DNA of 64,000 nt from Lujinxingiaceae bacterium (GCA_013697635.1 JACCWM010000147.1:1-64000), one strand, 5' to 3'; positions 16,511 through 25,729 are shown, counted from the stretch's first letter. The notes: generated by a model not told the origin, from the letters alone. A program made the numbers and translations.

Positions 16511-18970
16511 TTGTTCGAATCATTGAACGAACTGTTTTCGACCCAATTTTTCATGCCACATGGCCATTGCTATCTGTGGAAGCCAGCGATCGTCTGGCTC
16601 CAGGTCATCACCAACGGGCTAATCGGGCTATCGTATTTGCTGATCACGGCGACCTTGAGCTACATCGTCTTTCGCATACAGGACATCCCATTTAGGGCGA
16701 TGTTCATTGCGTTTGGTCTGTTCATCGTAACGTGCGGCCTGACCCATTTTTTTAGCATCTACGTCATTTGGAACCCAGCCTACTGGATCGACACCGGGCT
16801 TCGCGCAGTCACGGCGGTGGCCTCCGTGGGAACGGCGATCTTGATGTTTCCACTGATCCCCAAGGCCCTTGCGCTCGCCCAAGGCGCCAAGGCTGCTCAC
16901 AGTCGCGGCATTCGACTTGAGACGATGGTCGAAGAGCTCGAAGCAGCCTATGCAAAAACGCGCGCGCTCGACGAGCTCAAGAGCCAGTTTTTCGCCAATA
17001 TCAGCCACGAGCTTCGCACGCCATTGACCTTGATCATCGGGCCGGCCGAGGAGCTGCTCAGCGCCGAGAATTTAAATGAGCGCCAGCGCCGCGACCTCGC
17101 CGTGATCACGCGAAATGCACGTACCTTGTTGCGCCACGTCAATGATCTGCTCGACGTCGCGACTTTTGAAGCTGGCCAGATGAGGGTGGATTATCAGCAC
17201 GTCGACGTGACGAGGCTGGTGCGCCTGACCGCGGCGCATTTCGAAGTTCTCGCTCAAGAGAAACGACTTCGTTTTGTCGTCGAGTCACCCGAGAGGCTGA
17301 TCGCCGACGTCGACGTTAATAAGATTCAGCGCATCACCTTTAATTTGCTCTCCAACGCCTTCAAGTTCACACCTGATGGCGGCGTGGTTCGGATCAGCTT
17401 GTCAGTGGACGATGACGCGCCTGGCCGCTTTCGCCTCGAGGTCGCCGACAGCGGGCCCGGAATTCGAATTGAAGATCGGCAACGTGTCTTCAAACGCTTT
17501 GAGCAGCTCGATGGCAGCACCACGCGGCGCATGGGCGGCACGGGCATTGGCCTTGTGATCGTCAAGGACTTCGTCGAACTTCACGCCGGCCAGATTTCGG
17601 TCAGCGATGCTGCGGAGGGTGGCGCATTGTTCAGCGCAACAATGGCATCCGAGGCGCCCGAAGGCGCCCTGGTCAGCGACGCTGCCGTCGAGATTGGTGA
17701 TACGCTTGCACCTGTCGACTTGGCCAAGCCAGCTACGCCGCCCGACCACGAAGCCGCTGCTGCGCCGCCGGTCGGTCAGCCCACCGTGCTGGTAATCGAA
17801 GACAACGCCGACATGAATCGCTTCATCGTCGAGGCGTTGAGCGAATTTCACGTCGAGTCAGCACACGATGGCCTCGAAGGCTTCGACAAAGCCGTCAAGC
17901 TCAAACCCGACTTAATCGTCAGTGACGTCATGATGCCCGGCCTGGGTGGTGACCAACTCTTGCGTGCCCTGCGCAAGCGCGAGGATATGGACGATGTGCA
18001 GATCGTAATTCTGACGGCCAAGGCCGACGATGAGCTGCGCATCGAGTTGCTGCGTGACGGCGCGCAGGACTACCTGATGAAACCGTTTTCGGCTGAGGAG
18101 CTGCGCATCCGCCTGCGAAACCTCATCAGTATCAAGCGTGCTCGCGATACACTGCGCCAGGATCTGCAGATCCAAAGTCGGGATCTCGAGGAGTTGGCGA
18201 TGGAAATCGCCTCAAGCAAGTCCCAACTTCACGCGGCGATGGATTCGATGCGCGTGGCACGCGACCATGCCGAGGGGGCAAGCCAGCTCAAGAGCGATTT
18301 CTTGAGCATGGTGTCCCATGAGCTGCGCAGTCCGTTGACGGCGTTTCAGCTCTATATTGAGTTGTTGCGACAACATACCGAGGCGCTTCCGGAGGAATAC
18401 GGCCAGCTCATTTCGCGAATGCATGCCGCAGCGAGCCGCTTGACCGACCTGGTCGAGGGATTGCTGCACCAGGCGAGCATCGAGCGTGGACAGCTTCAGG
18501 CACAGATCGAGCGCTTCGACGGTTGCGCCGTGGTCGAAGAATCGGTCGAGCGTCTTCGACCGCTCGCACAACAAAAGCAGTTGGCGTTGAAGTTTTCTTG
18601 CGCGCCAGAGGTTCCACTTATGCGCAGTGATTCCGGCTTACTGCGCCTCATTGCATCCAACCTGTTGGCCAACGCCATCAAGTTCACTGCCAAAGGCGAA
18701 GTCGTTGTTTCACTCGACTATCAGGCCGGCCAATTTATCGTCGCCGTACAAGACACCGGTCCAGGCATCGCACTCGAGGACCAGGCACGCATTTTCCTTC
18801 CCTTTGAACACCTCGAGCCCATGCGTCACAAACATACCCCCGGCGTCGGTCTGGGCTTGACGCTGGTTCGTGCCATGGTCAATGCGCTCGGCGGAACGAT
18901 TGAAGTTGATTCAGAAATTGGCCGCGGTAGTGTTTTTCGGGCTATAATCCCTCAGTCGCCCGATTCGTAG
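16511..18970 (+). CDS. hybrid sensor protein with two histidine kinase modules and ethylene-receptor-like membrane domain
   Basis: About 819 residues. I prefer the TTG at 16511, since MFESLNELFSTQFFMPHGHC resembles starts of related bacterial sensors; TTG at 16457 or ATG at 16553 are possible. Residues 15-118 form three membrane helices with CGLTH (C75, H79), matching the Cu(I)-binding CxxxH of ethylene receptors. A first kinase follows (H166 in ANISHELRTPL, then HATPase NLLSNAFKFT, GTGIGL), then a receiver domain (D472 in IVSDVMMPG), and a second kinase (H603 in SMVSHELRSPL, HATPase with DTGPGIALED, GVGLGL). The single-domain regulator downstream is a likely partner. The N-terminal helix lacks the conserved Asp and Pro of ethylene receptors. 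Confidence 0.9.
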   Translation: MFESLNELFSTQFFMPHGHCYLWKPAIVWLQVITNGLIGLSYLLITATLSYIVFRIQDIPFRAMFIAFGLFIVTCGLTHFFSIYVIWNPAYWIDTGLRAVTAVASVGTAILMFPLIPKALALAQGAKAAHSRGIRLETMVEELEAAYAKTRALDELKSQFFANISHELRTPLTLIIGPAEELLSAENLNERQRRDLAVITRNARTLLRHVNDLLDVATFEAGQMRVDYQHVDVTRLVRLTAAHFEVLAQEKRLRFVVESPERLIADVDVNKIQRITFNLLSNAFKFTPDGGVVRISLSVDDDAPGRFRLEVADSGPGIRIEDRQRVFKRFEQLDGSTTRRMGGTGIGLVIVKDFVELHAGQISVSDAAEGGALFSATMASEAPEGALVSDAAVEIGDTLAPVDLAKPATPPDHEAAAAPPVGQPTVLVIEDNADMNRFIVEALSEFHVESAHDGLEGFDKAVKLKPDLIVSDVMMPGLGGDQLLRALRKREDMDDVQIVILTAKADDELRIELLRDGAQDYLMKPFSAEELRIRLRNLISIKRARDTLRQDLQIQSRDLEELAMEIASSKSQLHAAMDSMRVARDHAEGASQLKSDFLSMVSHELRSPLTAFQLYIELLRQHTEALPEEYGQLISRMHAAASRLTDLVEGLLHQASIERGQLQAQIERFDGCAVVEESVERLRPLAQQKQLALKFSCAPEVPLMRSDSGLLRLIASNLLANAIKFTAKGEVVVSLDYQAGQFIVAVQDTGPGIALEDQARIFLPFEHLEPMRHKHTPGVGLGLTLVRAMVNALGGTIEVDSEIGRGSVFRAIIPQSPDS

Positions 18971-18989
18971 ACGATGGAGGTGCAGCATC

Positions 18990-19358
18990 ATGAAAGACAG
19001 GATTTTGATCGTAGAAGACGACCCTGACATTCGCCATGCACTGGCGATGTTTTTGCGTTTTGCAGGCTATGAGACGATGACCGCAGCCAACGGGCAAGAG
19101 GCGATCGATCTGCTCGAGGACCATGCGCCACCTCGGCTGATCATCCTCGATTTGATGATGCCCGTGATGGACGGGTGGACCTTTCGCCAGTTGCAATTGA
19201 CCAATAGCTCCCTGGCCGAAATCCCCGTGGTGATCGTCTCGGGCGCGGCGAACATTCCGCAAGAGGCCGTGCTGCTCAATGCCTGCGGCTATCTGGTCAA
19301 GCCCTTTACCCTGGAAGCGGTGGTCGAGACGGTCAAACGCCACTGTCCGGCTGCTTGA
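18990..19358 (+). CDS. single-domain response regulator (CheY-like)
   Basis: 122 residues: one receiver domain with no output domain. The acidic pocket is EDDPD (residues 9-13), the phospho-acceptor is D54 (IILDLMMPV), the switch Ser/Thr is in IVSGAAN and the conserved Lys in YLVKPF. The ATG is preceded by GGAGG and lies 19 bp after the hybrid kinase, so the two are co-transcribed and probably form a phosphorelay. The target must be a protein partner. The gene ends 3 bp from the convergent amidinotransferase-fold gene. Confidence 0.93.
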   Translation: MKDRILIVEDDPDIRHALAMFLRFAGYETMTAANGQEAIDLLEDHAPPRLIILDLMMPVMDGWTFRQLQLTNSSLAEIPVVIVSGAANIPQEAVLLNACGYLVKPFTLEAVVETVKRHCPAA

Positions 19359-19361
19359 TGC

Positions 19362-20330
19362 TCAAAGTCCGGGAAACCGGCCCTCTCGGCGCAACGTGGA
19401 TATATGGCGGCTGCGACGAAATTCGCGTTGCGCCTCGGTCAAGTCCGATTCAGCGACATCGATCATCCCCAGGTTGAAGACCATGCACTTGGGCCCGCCT
19501 CCTCCCTTTCCGAAAAACTCGCTGATGTCGACCGCAACGACCTCGATGCCCAGCGCTTCAATGCGTCGGATCGTGGACGGACGAATCGTGGCCGGCGCAA
19601 AGAGCAGTCGTGCGCGCTCGGTTTCGACGTAGAAGGAGTTTGCGACGAAACCATCGGCGTCTTCGTCGTCGAGCGCGACAAGGCGCTGGCCAAGCGCTGC
19701 GCTCAGGCGCTCGCGCGAATCGGCATCGAGCCCACCCAGCCACGCCATGAATGGGCCACCCAGATCGCACAAAAGCGTGTCACCGTGGTAATAGCTTGGA
19801 TTGGTCAGGCGTAGAGCCAGCGGCGTCTGGCCGAGCACCTCGTCTTGCAGCCAATCGCCGATCTGCGCGTCGCTTCGAAAGCCATGGGTGAAGATCCAGC
19901 GCAGGGCCTCGTTGCGACCCACGGGAAAGGCGTCGGCTTCGCCTTCGAAGCGCCGACTCGGGTCGTAGTCACGCAGCGCAAAACCAAACGAAGCCATAAA
20001 GGCTGAAAAGACAAGGGCTTCGCCCGCCCGGTGAGCCACCATGAAGTGGCTGGGGTAGAAGACCTTCTGAGCCGAAGGCACGGCATCGAGGCGCCCCTTC
20101 AAGAAACCGGCGTTGGCCGCAAAGACCATCCCTGTCAGCTCGGGCAAAGCATCAATGACATAGACGTCGACCCCTGCCTCGAGCAGTGCATCGACATAAT
20201 TGTGCCACTGGGGCCAGGCATGCTCGAGATCGACGACCTTGAGGCTATTGTCGGGCAAACGGGTGTGGGGGTTTGCACCGCCTTTGATCTGGAAGTGGCG
20301 CGGGTCGGTCATCAAGACTGCGGGTTTCAT
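19362..20330 (-). CDS. DDAH-like amidinotransferase-fold hydrolase
   Basis: 322 residues. The five-bladed guanidino-group-modifying fold is marked by GMVFAANAGF (67-76), FEGEADAFPVG (128-138, with the substrate-binding acids), a catalytic His in YYHGDTLLCDL (H182) and the nucleophile C282 in GGGGPKCMV. This matches dimethylarginine dimethylaminohydrolase and related arginine-modifying enzymes; the exact substrate (dimethylarginine, arginine or another guanidine) is open. It is cytoplasmic. The ATG has GGAG 7-8 nt upstream. It lies 81 bp downstream of the MATE exporter gene on the same strand. Confidence 0.87.
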   Translation of the reverse strand: MKPAVLMTDPRHFQIKGGANPHTRLPDNSLKVVDLEHAWPQWHNYVDALLEAGVDVYVIDALPELTGMVFAANAGFLKGRLDAVPSAQKVFYPSHFMVAHRAGEALVFSAFMASFGFALRDYDPSRRFEGEADAFPVGRNEALRWIFTHGFRSDAQIGDWLQDEVLGQTPLALRLTNPSYYHGDTLLCDLGGPFMAWLGGLDADSRERLSAALGQRLVALDDEDADGFVANSFYVETERARLLFAPATIRPSTIRRIEALGIEVVAVDISEFFGKGGGGPKCMVFNLGMIDVAESDLTEAQREFRRSRHISTLRREGRFPGL

Positions 20331-20411
20331 GTTCGTGCTCCGTGGAAGGGGTCCAAACGCACCTTAACAACAGTTCGCTTGCCTGCACAATCCGAGGGCG
20401 CAGGCGCCCGC

Positions 20412-21845
20412 CTACGAGGCAAAGCGATCGCGGCGAACGACCATGTAAACGATGAACAACAGGGCTTTAAGCATGGCAGTGACCCCGATCGTGATGGCCA
20501 GCGCCGAGAAGGCTCCGGTGATCGGCGGGGCAACGCCGCTTCCAAACAACGCCCATGCCGATCCGTGCAAAGTGGCTGCCGGGCCAAAGAGCAGGGCTGC
20601 GGCGAGCGGGACGCGCAGCAGATTGCTCCCCCCGGATATGGCAAAGGCCACCTCGGTGTGCCCAACACCAATCATTGCGCCGAACATCGACATCTCGAGG
20701 CCCACGGCACCCATAGCCCAGCCGATGATGCGCACATAAGTGGCGGCATACTCCAGGGTCAGAGGATCATCGGTGACCAGGGAGCAGAGTTCGTAGGGAA
20801 AGAGGATAAAGGCAAAGCCGACGAGCTGGCAGGACACGGCGCTGAGGCCGGCCGCAATCCATGCTCCCTTGTAGGCGCGCTCGAGTTGCCTGGCGCCGAC
20901 GTTTTGCCCGACAATGGCCACGCTCGCCGCGAAGAATCCGTCGCCGAACGCAAAGCCAATCCATTCAATGCCCCGCAATCCCGCTCCCAAGCCGCCCTGG
21001 GCGGCCGGGCCAAGCTCGCCGGCCATGCGGTTCAAGACGAGATAGACAAAGCCGTACATCATGCCAGCCAGGCACTCGAAGACCCCGATGCGTGCCATGG
21101 CACGCAGCGCATCGAAACGTGGCCGCCAGCTCTGGCGCCAGGTGGTGCCCTCTTCGACCAGGCTAAAGCCCAGCGCCCCGCGCCAGATGAGCACCAGCCC
21201 GATGACCCCGGGCACAGCGCGGCTGACGGCGGTCGCGATCGCTGCGCCCGTGATTCCCATCGACTCGAACGGGCCCCAACCGATGACCAAGGTGTAGTTG
21301 AGCGCGACATTGATCACCAAGCTGAAGCACTCGAGGATCAAGGGCACGCGCGTGTTGCCGCAGCCGCGAAAGGCGCCAACTACCACGAGCATCAGCGCAA
21401 ACGAAGGCGTCGTCCAATAGATCACACGCAGGTACTCGCCAATCTTGACGCCGACCTGTGGCGTGACATTGGCCGCGGCGATCAGTTGCGGCAGCATGAC
21501 AAGACCCAGCACACTGACAACCAGCGACCAGAGCAGCGTGGCCGACAGCCCCTGGCGAATGATCGCTGCCGCACGGTCGATACGTCGCGCGCCAAAGGTG
21601 CGTGCGATCAGGGACATCGCGCCGGTGGGAAAGATCGCGAGCAAGCAGTAATTGATGATCAGGACGGCAAAGCAGGCCGAGAGCGCCGCCGTCGCGGCCG
21701 CGTCTCCCAGCATGCCGACGAAGAGGTAGTCGTTGAAGGCGTAGAAATTGACGAGCAACGCCTGCAACACCGCCGGCCAGGCGAGGTGAAGCGATTTGCC
21801 GACAAGACCGCCTTCGGTCGTATCGACGTTTGCAATGTACGCCAT
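20412..21845 (-). CDS. MATE family efflux transporter
   Basis: 477 residues with about twelve membrane helices in two homologous halves, the MATE architecture. Recognisable segments are LAWPAVLQALLVNFYAFNDY in helix 1, FPTGAMSLIARTFGARR after helix 2, and FGDGFFAASVAIVGQNVGAR in the second half. Such proteins export drugs or metabolites by Na+ or H+ antiport. The substrate is unknown. It may be co-transcribed with the DDAH-like gene downstream. Confidence 0.92.
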   Translation of the reverse strand: MAYIANVDTTEGGLVGKSLHLAWPAVLQALLVNFYAFNDYLFVGMLGDAAATAALSACFAVLIINYCLLAIFPTGAMSLIARTFGARRIDRAAAIIRQGLSATLLWSLVVSVLGLVMLPQLIAAANVTPQVGVKIGEYLRVIYWTTPSFALMLVVVGAFRGCGNTRVPLILECFSLVINVALNYTLVIGWGPFESMGITGAAIATAVSRAVPGVIGLVLIWRGALGFSLVEEGTTWRQSWRPRFDALRAMARIGVFECLAGMMYGFVYLVLNRMAGELGPAAQGGLGAGLRGIEWIGFAFGDGFFAASVAIVGQNVGARQLERAYKGAWIAAGLSAVSCQLVGFAFILFPYELCSLVTDDPLTLEYAATYVRIIGWAMGAVGLEMSMFGAMIGVGHTEVAFAISGGSNLLRVPLAAALLFGPAATLHGSAWALFGSGVAPPITGAFSALAITIGVTAMLKALLFIVYMVVRRDRFAS

Positions 21846-21995
21846 GAATTTGTTGTCTCACGGTGACGCCGAGCGTCAAAAATTCGTCAACCGGCGTCAG
21901 ATATTCGACATCCTTGTCCGAGGCGGAAGCTTACGCCGGCCCAGCAAAACGAGCAAACACATTACTTTCCAGTGACTTAAAAGACAAAGACTTCT

Positions 21996-22023
21996 TTGGC
22001 ATAGTGCATGCATTGAATAGATA
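21996..22023 (+). promoter_or_regulatory. candidate promoter for the Cys-rich secreted protein
   Basis: TTGGCA (21996-22001), 16-bp spacer, TAGATA (22018-22023). It lies about 55 bp before the start codon at 22079 in an AT-richer divergent gap, and a ribosome site AGGAGTG follows at about 22068. Confidence 0.45.
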
Positions 22024-22078
22024 CGTTCTCGCTTGAGACTCAATAAACCCACGCACACGTGCCAACAGGAGTGATGCC

Positions 22079-23116
22079 ATGAATCGCACCCGCTTAACAG
22101 TATTGAGCGCATTTTTGATGCTGTCGCTGTATTCGTTCTCCGCCTCGGCCAACGAGTGCGCCCAGGACAGTGACTGCCCTGCCGACTATGTCTGTAACCT
22201 GGCACCAACGCCGTGTGCGGTTGCGCCGTGCGCCGACGGCGAGGAATGCCCGGACATCGTATGCGACGACAAACTATCTGGTTATTGCCAGGCGCCACCA
22301 CCGGCCGCTTGCGAGTCGACCGCCGATTGCGGCGACGGTCTGGTCTGCGTGACCTCGACCTACCACTCGTGTAGCGGCAGCGGCGGCACCGAGCCCGCTT
22401 GCCGCGAAGACGGTAAGGACTGCAGCGATTTTGGTTCTGATCCGGATCCGGGCGACGGCGACTACAGTTGCGAGGTAGTCACTGAGAGCTACTGTGTGCC
22501 GCCCTACTACGCGCCTTGCGAGGTCGACAGCGATTGCGGCCCGGGCTTCGATTGCAACGTCGTTCCTATGGGATGCGCCGATTCGGGCGGAAGCATGTGC
22601 GATTTCGATCCGAACAGCGACGATCAGTCCTGTGACGACACTCCTGCGCCTGATTATGAGTGCCCCGAGGCCGATGAGAGCGTTCGCTATTGCCAGCTCA
22701 AAGATTTGCCCTGCACCGAGACCTCCGAGTGCACCGACGGCTTCGTTTGTGAGACCTACTCTCGCCCCTCCGGTTCGATGTGCGCTTACGACCCGGACAG
22801 CGACACAACGGACTGCGACGACACTCCCGATCCGGGCAATGGCCAGGTCGAGGGCCAGTGCACACCTCCGGGCTACTACTACGACAGCCGACCTGGTGCG
22901 CATGATAATGAGCGCGACTACCACACCTCAGCGCCCGCAGATGGCGATGATAACGGCGCCAAGGAGTTCTTTGATGGAGCTCCCAGCGCAGGTGGCGAGC
23001 GTGATGGCGGCAGCGGAGGCTGCCAGGTCGCGCCGCTTGGCCAGGGAGCTCCCTCGGCTCTGCTGCTCGCCCTTGGTGCCATCGTGCTCGGTCTGAGCCG
23101 CCGCCGCCGCGCCTGA
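22079..23116 (+). CDS. Cys-rich secreted protein with MYXO-CTERM-like sorting tag
   Basis: 345 residues. A signal peptide (cleavage after ASA, about 24) is followed by four Cys-rich modules of the form C-x-x-D/T-S/A-D/E-C-x-x-G/D-x-x-C (CAQDSDCPADYVC, CESTADCGDGLVC, CEVDSDCGPGFDC, CTETSECTDGFVC). This pattern is common in Myxococcota/Bradymonadales surface proteins. Acidic linkers rich in Asp could bind calcium. The C-terminus GGSGGCQ (C315), a hydrophobic helix and a final SRRRRA form a MYXO-CTERM-type signal, predicting cleavage and lipid anchoring at the cell surface by a myxosortase. The ligand or role is unknown. Confidence 0.88.
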   Translation: MNRTRLTVLSAFLMLSLYSFSASANECAQDSDCPADYVCNLAPTPCAVAPCADGEECPDIVCDDKLSGYCQAPPPAACESTADCGDGLVCVTSTYHSCSGSGGTEPACREDGKDCSDFGSDPDPGDGDYSCEVVTESYCVPPYYAPCEVDSDCGPGFDCNVVPMGCADSGGSMCDFDPNSDDQSCDDTPAPDYECPEADESVRYCQLKDLPCTETSECTDGFVCETYSRPSGSMCAYDPDSDTTDCDDTPDPGNGQVEGQCTPPGYYYDSRPGAHDNERDYHTSAPADGDDNGAKEFFDGAPSAGGERDGGSGGCQVAPLGQGAPSALLLALGAIVLGLSRRRRA

Positions 23117-23134
23117 GCCCTCAATGGCTGCGCC

Positions 23135-23166
23135 TGACGAAGCTTGATTAAAAGAGAGCTTCGTCA
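23135..23166. terminator. perfect inverted repeat between convergent genes
   Basis: TGACGAAGCT (23135-23144) pairs perfectly with AGCTTCGTCA (23157-23166) around a 12-nt loop. It overlaps the last codons of ttcA. No clear U-tract follows on either strand, so it is a probable but non-canonical bidirectional transcription end. Confidence 0.5.
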
Positions 23167-23990
23167 CTGCCGCAGCCGCCCATACGCTTGACCGATACCG
23201 ACGCGCCGTCCTCCTGGGACGGCGCGTCGTTTTGTTTGAGGCGCGCCAGCAGGTTTCGGTCAAGCAGATGAGACGAGCGCACGTTGCCCATCGCCGCGAG
23301 CAGGCTGGTGCGAACATGCGGGATGGTCTGCTCGAGTTGATGGAGCATGGCCTTGATGTACTTGCGCCGCCCCTCGACCGAGCCACACAAGTTGCACGGG
23401 ATGATCGGAAAGCCCGCGCGCTCAGCGTAGGCTGCGATGTCTTCCTCGGCCGTGTAGAGCAGCGGGCGGATGACATCAAAGCGGCCGTCGTCGGTGGTGT
23501 AGCGCGCCGGCATGGCCTGGATCTGACCGGTGTGAAACAAATTCAAGAGCAGCGTCTCGATGCTGTCGTCACGGTGGTGGCCAAGCGCGATTTTGTTGCA
23601 GCCGAGCTCCTCGGCCGCCGCGTAGATCAGGCCTCGGCGAAGCCGGCTGCAGAGCGAGCACGGCGTTGCGCCCTCGGGGATCTTCTCTTTGACCACCGAG
23701 TAGGTGTCTTCCTCGCAAATCCGATAGGCCACTTTGCGGCTGGCCAGAAAGTCCTCCATGATACCGCTCGGGTATCCAGGCTGGCGCTGGTCGAGATGAA
23801 AGGCCGTGAGGCGAAAGGCGACCGGCGAGTGCTCTGAGAGCTCCATGAGCAAGCTGAGCAAGGTGTAGGAGTCCTTGCCACCGGAGAGGCAAACCAGGAC
23901 GTGGTCTCCCTCTTCGATCAAATCAAAGTCTTTGATCGCGCGCCCGATGCGGTTGTGCAGGCGTCTCGTGAGTTTGTCGCTGTTTCCCAT
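23148..23990 (-). CDS. ttcA: tRNA 2-thiocytidine biosynthesis protein TtcA
   Basis: 280 residues from the ATG at 23990 (GGAG 9 nt upstream). It is an N-type ATP pyrophosphatase with the PP-loop SGGKDS (36-41) and the TtcA cysteines C111/C114 (CSLC), plus the C199/C202 pair (PCNLCG). The CxxC and one distal Cys hold the [4Fe-4S] cluster. The enzyme thiolates cytidine 32 in certain tRNAs. Length and motifs are standard. With miaE it makes the second tRNA-modification gene in the window, but they are unlinked. The C-terminus MGGCGSDEALF has an extra Cys. Confidence 0.94.
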   Translation of the reverse strand: MGNSDKLTRRLHNRIGRAIKDFDLIEEGDHVLVCLSGGKDSYTLLSLLMELSEHSPVAFRLTAFHLDQRQPGYPSGIMEDFLASRKVAYRICEEDTYSVVKEKIPEGATPCSLCSRLRRGLIYAAAEELGCNKIALGHHRDDSIETLLLNLFHTGQIQAMPARYTTDDGRFDVIRPLLYTAEEDIAAYAERAGFPIIPCNLCGSVEGRRKYIKAMLHQLEQTIPHVRTSLLAAMGNVRSSHLLDRNLLARLKQNDAPSQEDGASVSVKRMGGCGSDEALF

Positions 23991-24107
23991 CGTCGTCTTC
24001 TCCACATGGCGAGCGACCGGTTGGATCAGCCGGTCTTGGCCATGTGGGTATAGCGTTTCAAATGGGGGGCTTACAACCGCAATTGATGGGCGCCGGCGCC
24101 GGGCAAA

Positions 24108-25169
24108 CTATTCGACCCTCAGCGGTAAGAGCACCACATCTTGGGCATGGCTCTCCCAGGAGTCGCGCACGACGTTGGCATGGCGAGTGTTTTCTGCGGC
24201 CGCCATGACCCAGATGCGCTCGGGGCCAAGTCCTGCCTGGCGGTAGACCTCAATGTCGGTGATCGCGCTGCCATAGGCCGCCTCGACCCACAGGCCGGCC
24301 TCACGAATGCTTTGCAAGCCGTCCGCTCGAAAGTCGATGGGGTGACTCTGCTCAACGGCAAGCGCTGCGCCCTGCCCTTCCAAGATGATCGCGCCGTCGG
24401 AGAAGCCCTGCTGATCGAGCCATTGTCGGGCGTTGGCGAGCACGTCCACGCCTGAAGACTCCTCGAGAAGATAGGTCACCAAATAACCATGTTCGGCATA
24501 GGCATGGGTGAGCTCGACGGCGCCTGGAAAGGGAGCCCTGACAACATCGCCCTGGCTGGCCGTGGCGTGAGCGGGGACAAGCGTGCCCATGACGTTGAAG
24601 ACGACCACCGGTGTATTGGCCGGCACAACCCAGATCTTGGCCGTGGTGTAGCTGAGATCGCCGACGACCTGAAAGGCAGCCTCGTAGACGCCGACCACAA
24701 GCCGCTCGCCAAGCGGCAAGTTCACCTCTCCCGACTCGCCGGTGCGTTGATGTCCGACCTGACGCCAACCGGAGCACTTGCCCAAAAAGATGCGCACCCA
24801 CTCGTGCTCCAGGCTGACACGCTCCTCACCGTAGCCAACCCGTGCCTGAAGCCGGATTGGCGAGCCGACGGTGGTGATCACATCGTTGGCGCTGTGCTGA
24901 GGACTGCGTGTGTGGGCCAGTTCCTGGGCCTTGCCGTTGTTCCATGGACCAAAGTGCGTGGATTCGAACGGATCACCGGGGCAATGTTGGAGACCGATCG
25001 TGCCTCGCGGGGGCTCCTCTTCGATGGCGTTCATCGCTTCGTCGTAGCTGACGGGACGAAAGATCGGTCCCTGTCGCTCAATGGGCGCCGGGGCTGCGCA
25101 TGACACCGCAGCACCTACCATCATGGCCAACAATGCGAATAATATACACGTAGAGCGTGGTGGTTTCAT
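24108..25169 (-). CDS. lipoprotein with degenerate LNS2/HAD-like domain
   Basis: 353 residues from the ATG at 25169, which yields a lipoprotein signal with C24 (MVGAAVSC). Residues 95-185 look like an Ig-like or beta-sandwich module. From residue 186 the order of elements resembles the LNS2 domain of lipins: VVVFNVMGTLV where lipins have DIDGT, then GAVELTHAYAEHGYLVTYLL, a WLDQQGFSDGAIIL segment, and IDFRADGLQSIREAG. The catalytic DxD is replaced by N192 and M194, so phosphatase activity is unlikely. It is probably a periplasmic binding or structural protein. The similarity is by eye and needs a profile search. Confidence 0.6.
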   Translation of the reverse strand: MKPPRSTCILFALLAMMVGAAVSCAAPAPIERQGPIFRPVSYDEAMNAIEEEPPRGTIGLQHCPGDPFESTHFGPWNNGKAQELAHTRSPQHSANDVITTVGSPIRLQARVGYGEERVSLEHEWVRIFLGKCSGWRQVGHQRTGESGEVNLPLGERLVVGVYEAAFQVVGDLSYTTAKIWVVPANTPVVVFNVMGTLVPAHATASQGDVVRAPFPGAVELTHAYAEHGYLVTYLLEESSGVDVLANARQWLDQQGFSDGAIILEGQGAALAVEQSHPIDFRADGLQSIREAGLWVEAAYGSAITDIEVYRQAGLGPERIWVMAAAENTRHANVVRDSWESHAQDVVLLPLRVE

Positions 25170-25399
25170 GACTTCGCACCATTGAAAGGACGTCGGGTTT
25201 TCCACTAATCTCAGATATTGTGCTTTGAATGTGGGCTCGACACGCAGCAGAGCAAGTGGGCGGTGCTCCCCGCTTGCATCCGCCTCGACCATGGCGCAAA
25301 ATCACCGCTGCAAGGCGCTTGATGTTTACCTGTCTGGACCGGTGAGGGCTCGAAGGGTTTTGAGCTTCGAACTGGTCTTCGTCAAATTGGAGGTGTGAG

Positions 25400-25708
25400 A
25401 TGAGCGTTACAATCGAACAACTGGAGCATGCCGGCTTCGTCCAGGAGAATTGGCCCGAGGATTTGCCGATGCCCGGCGAGACCAATATCTATTCCAAGGA
25501 GCTCGACCCCAAACGAGCGCTTTACCGCTACCAGGTGCCGATCGATGGCCAAAAATTCGCCATGGAGGTGTTGCTCGATCTGACGACGGCGCCCGATCCG
25601 GCCGAAGGCGTCTGCTTCATGCTCAATCAGTTCGCCTACTTGTGGCGCCAAGATCAGTCTCAGATCACCGTGCAGCCCAATGGCGCCTGCCGGCGCATCA
25701 ATTTCTAA
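25400..25708 (+). CDS. small conserved-looking protein of unknown function
   Basis: 102 residues with an excellent ribosome site (GGAGGTGTGAG before ATG). The protein is acidic and soluble, with FVQENWPEDLPMPGETNIYS and a C-terminal half reading MLNQFAYLWRQDQSQITVQP. No signal peptide or membrane helix. It lies 21 bp upstream of the phosphatase gene, so the two are co-transcribed. I do not recognise a family. Confidence 0.75.
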   Translation: MSVTIEQLEHAGFVQENWPEDLPMPGETNIYSKELDPKRALYRYQVPIDGQKFAMEVLLDLTTAPDPAEGVCFMLNQFAYLWRQDQSQITVQPNGACRRINF

Positions 25709-25729
25709 GCCGCATTTGCGAGGAAGATC

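Noticed and set aside
20031-21866. A 611-residue plus-strand frame over the MATE and DDAH-like genes
   Set aside because: The minus-strand genes have clear families; this frame is Asp/His/Arg-rich antisense sequence with no recognisable domain.
22274-22924. Minus-strand frame of 216 residues opposite the Cys-rich protein
   Set aside because: Val/Ala/Arg-rich shadow of the Asp/Cys-rich sense codons; the sense gene has a signal peptide and sorting tag.
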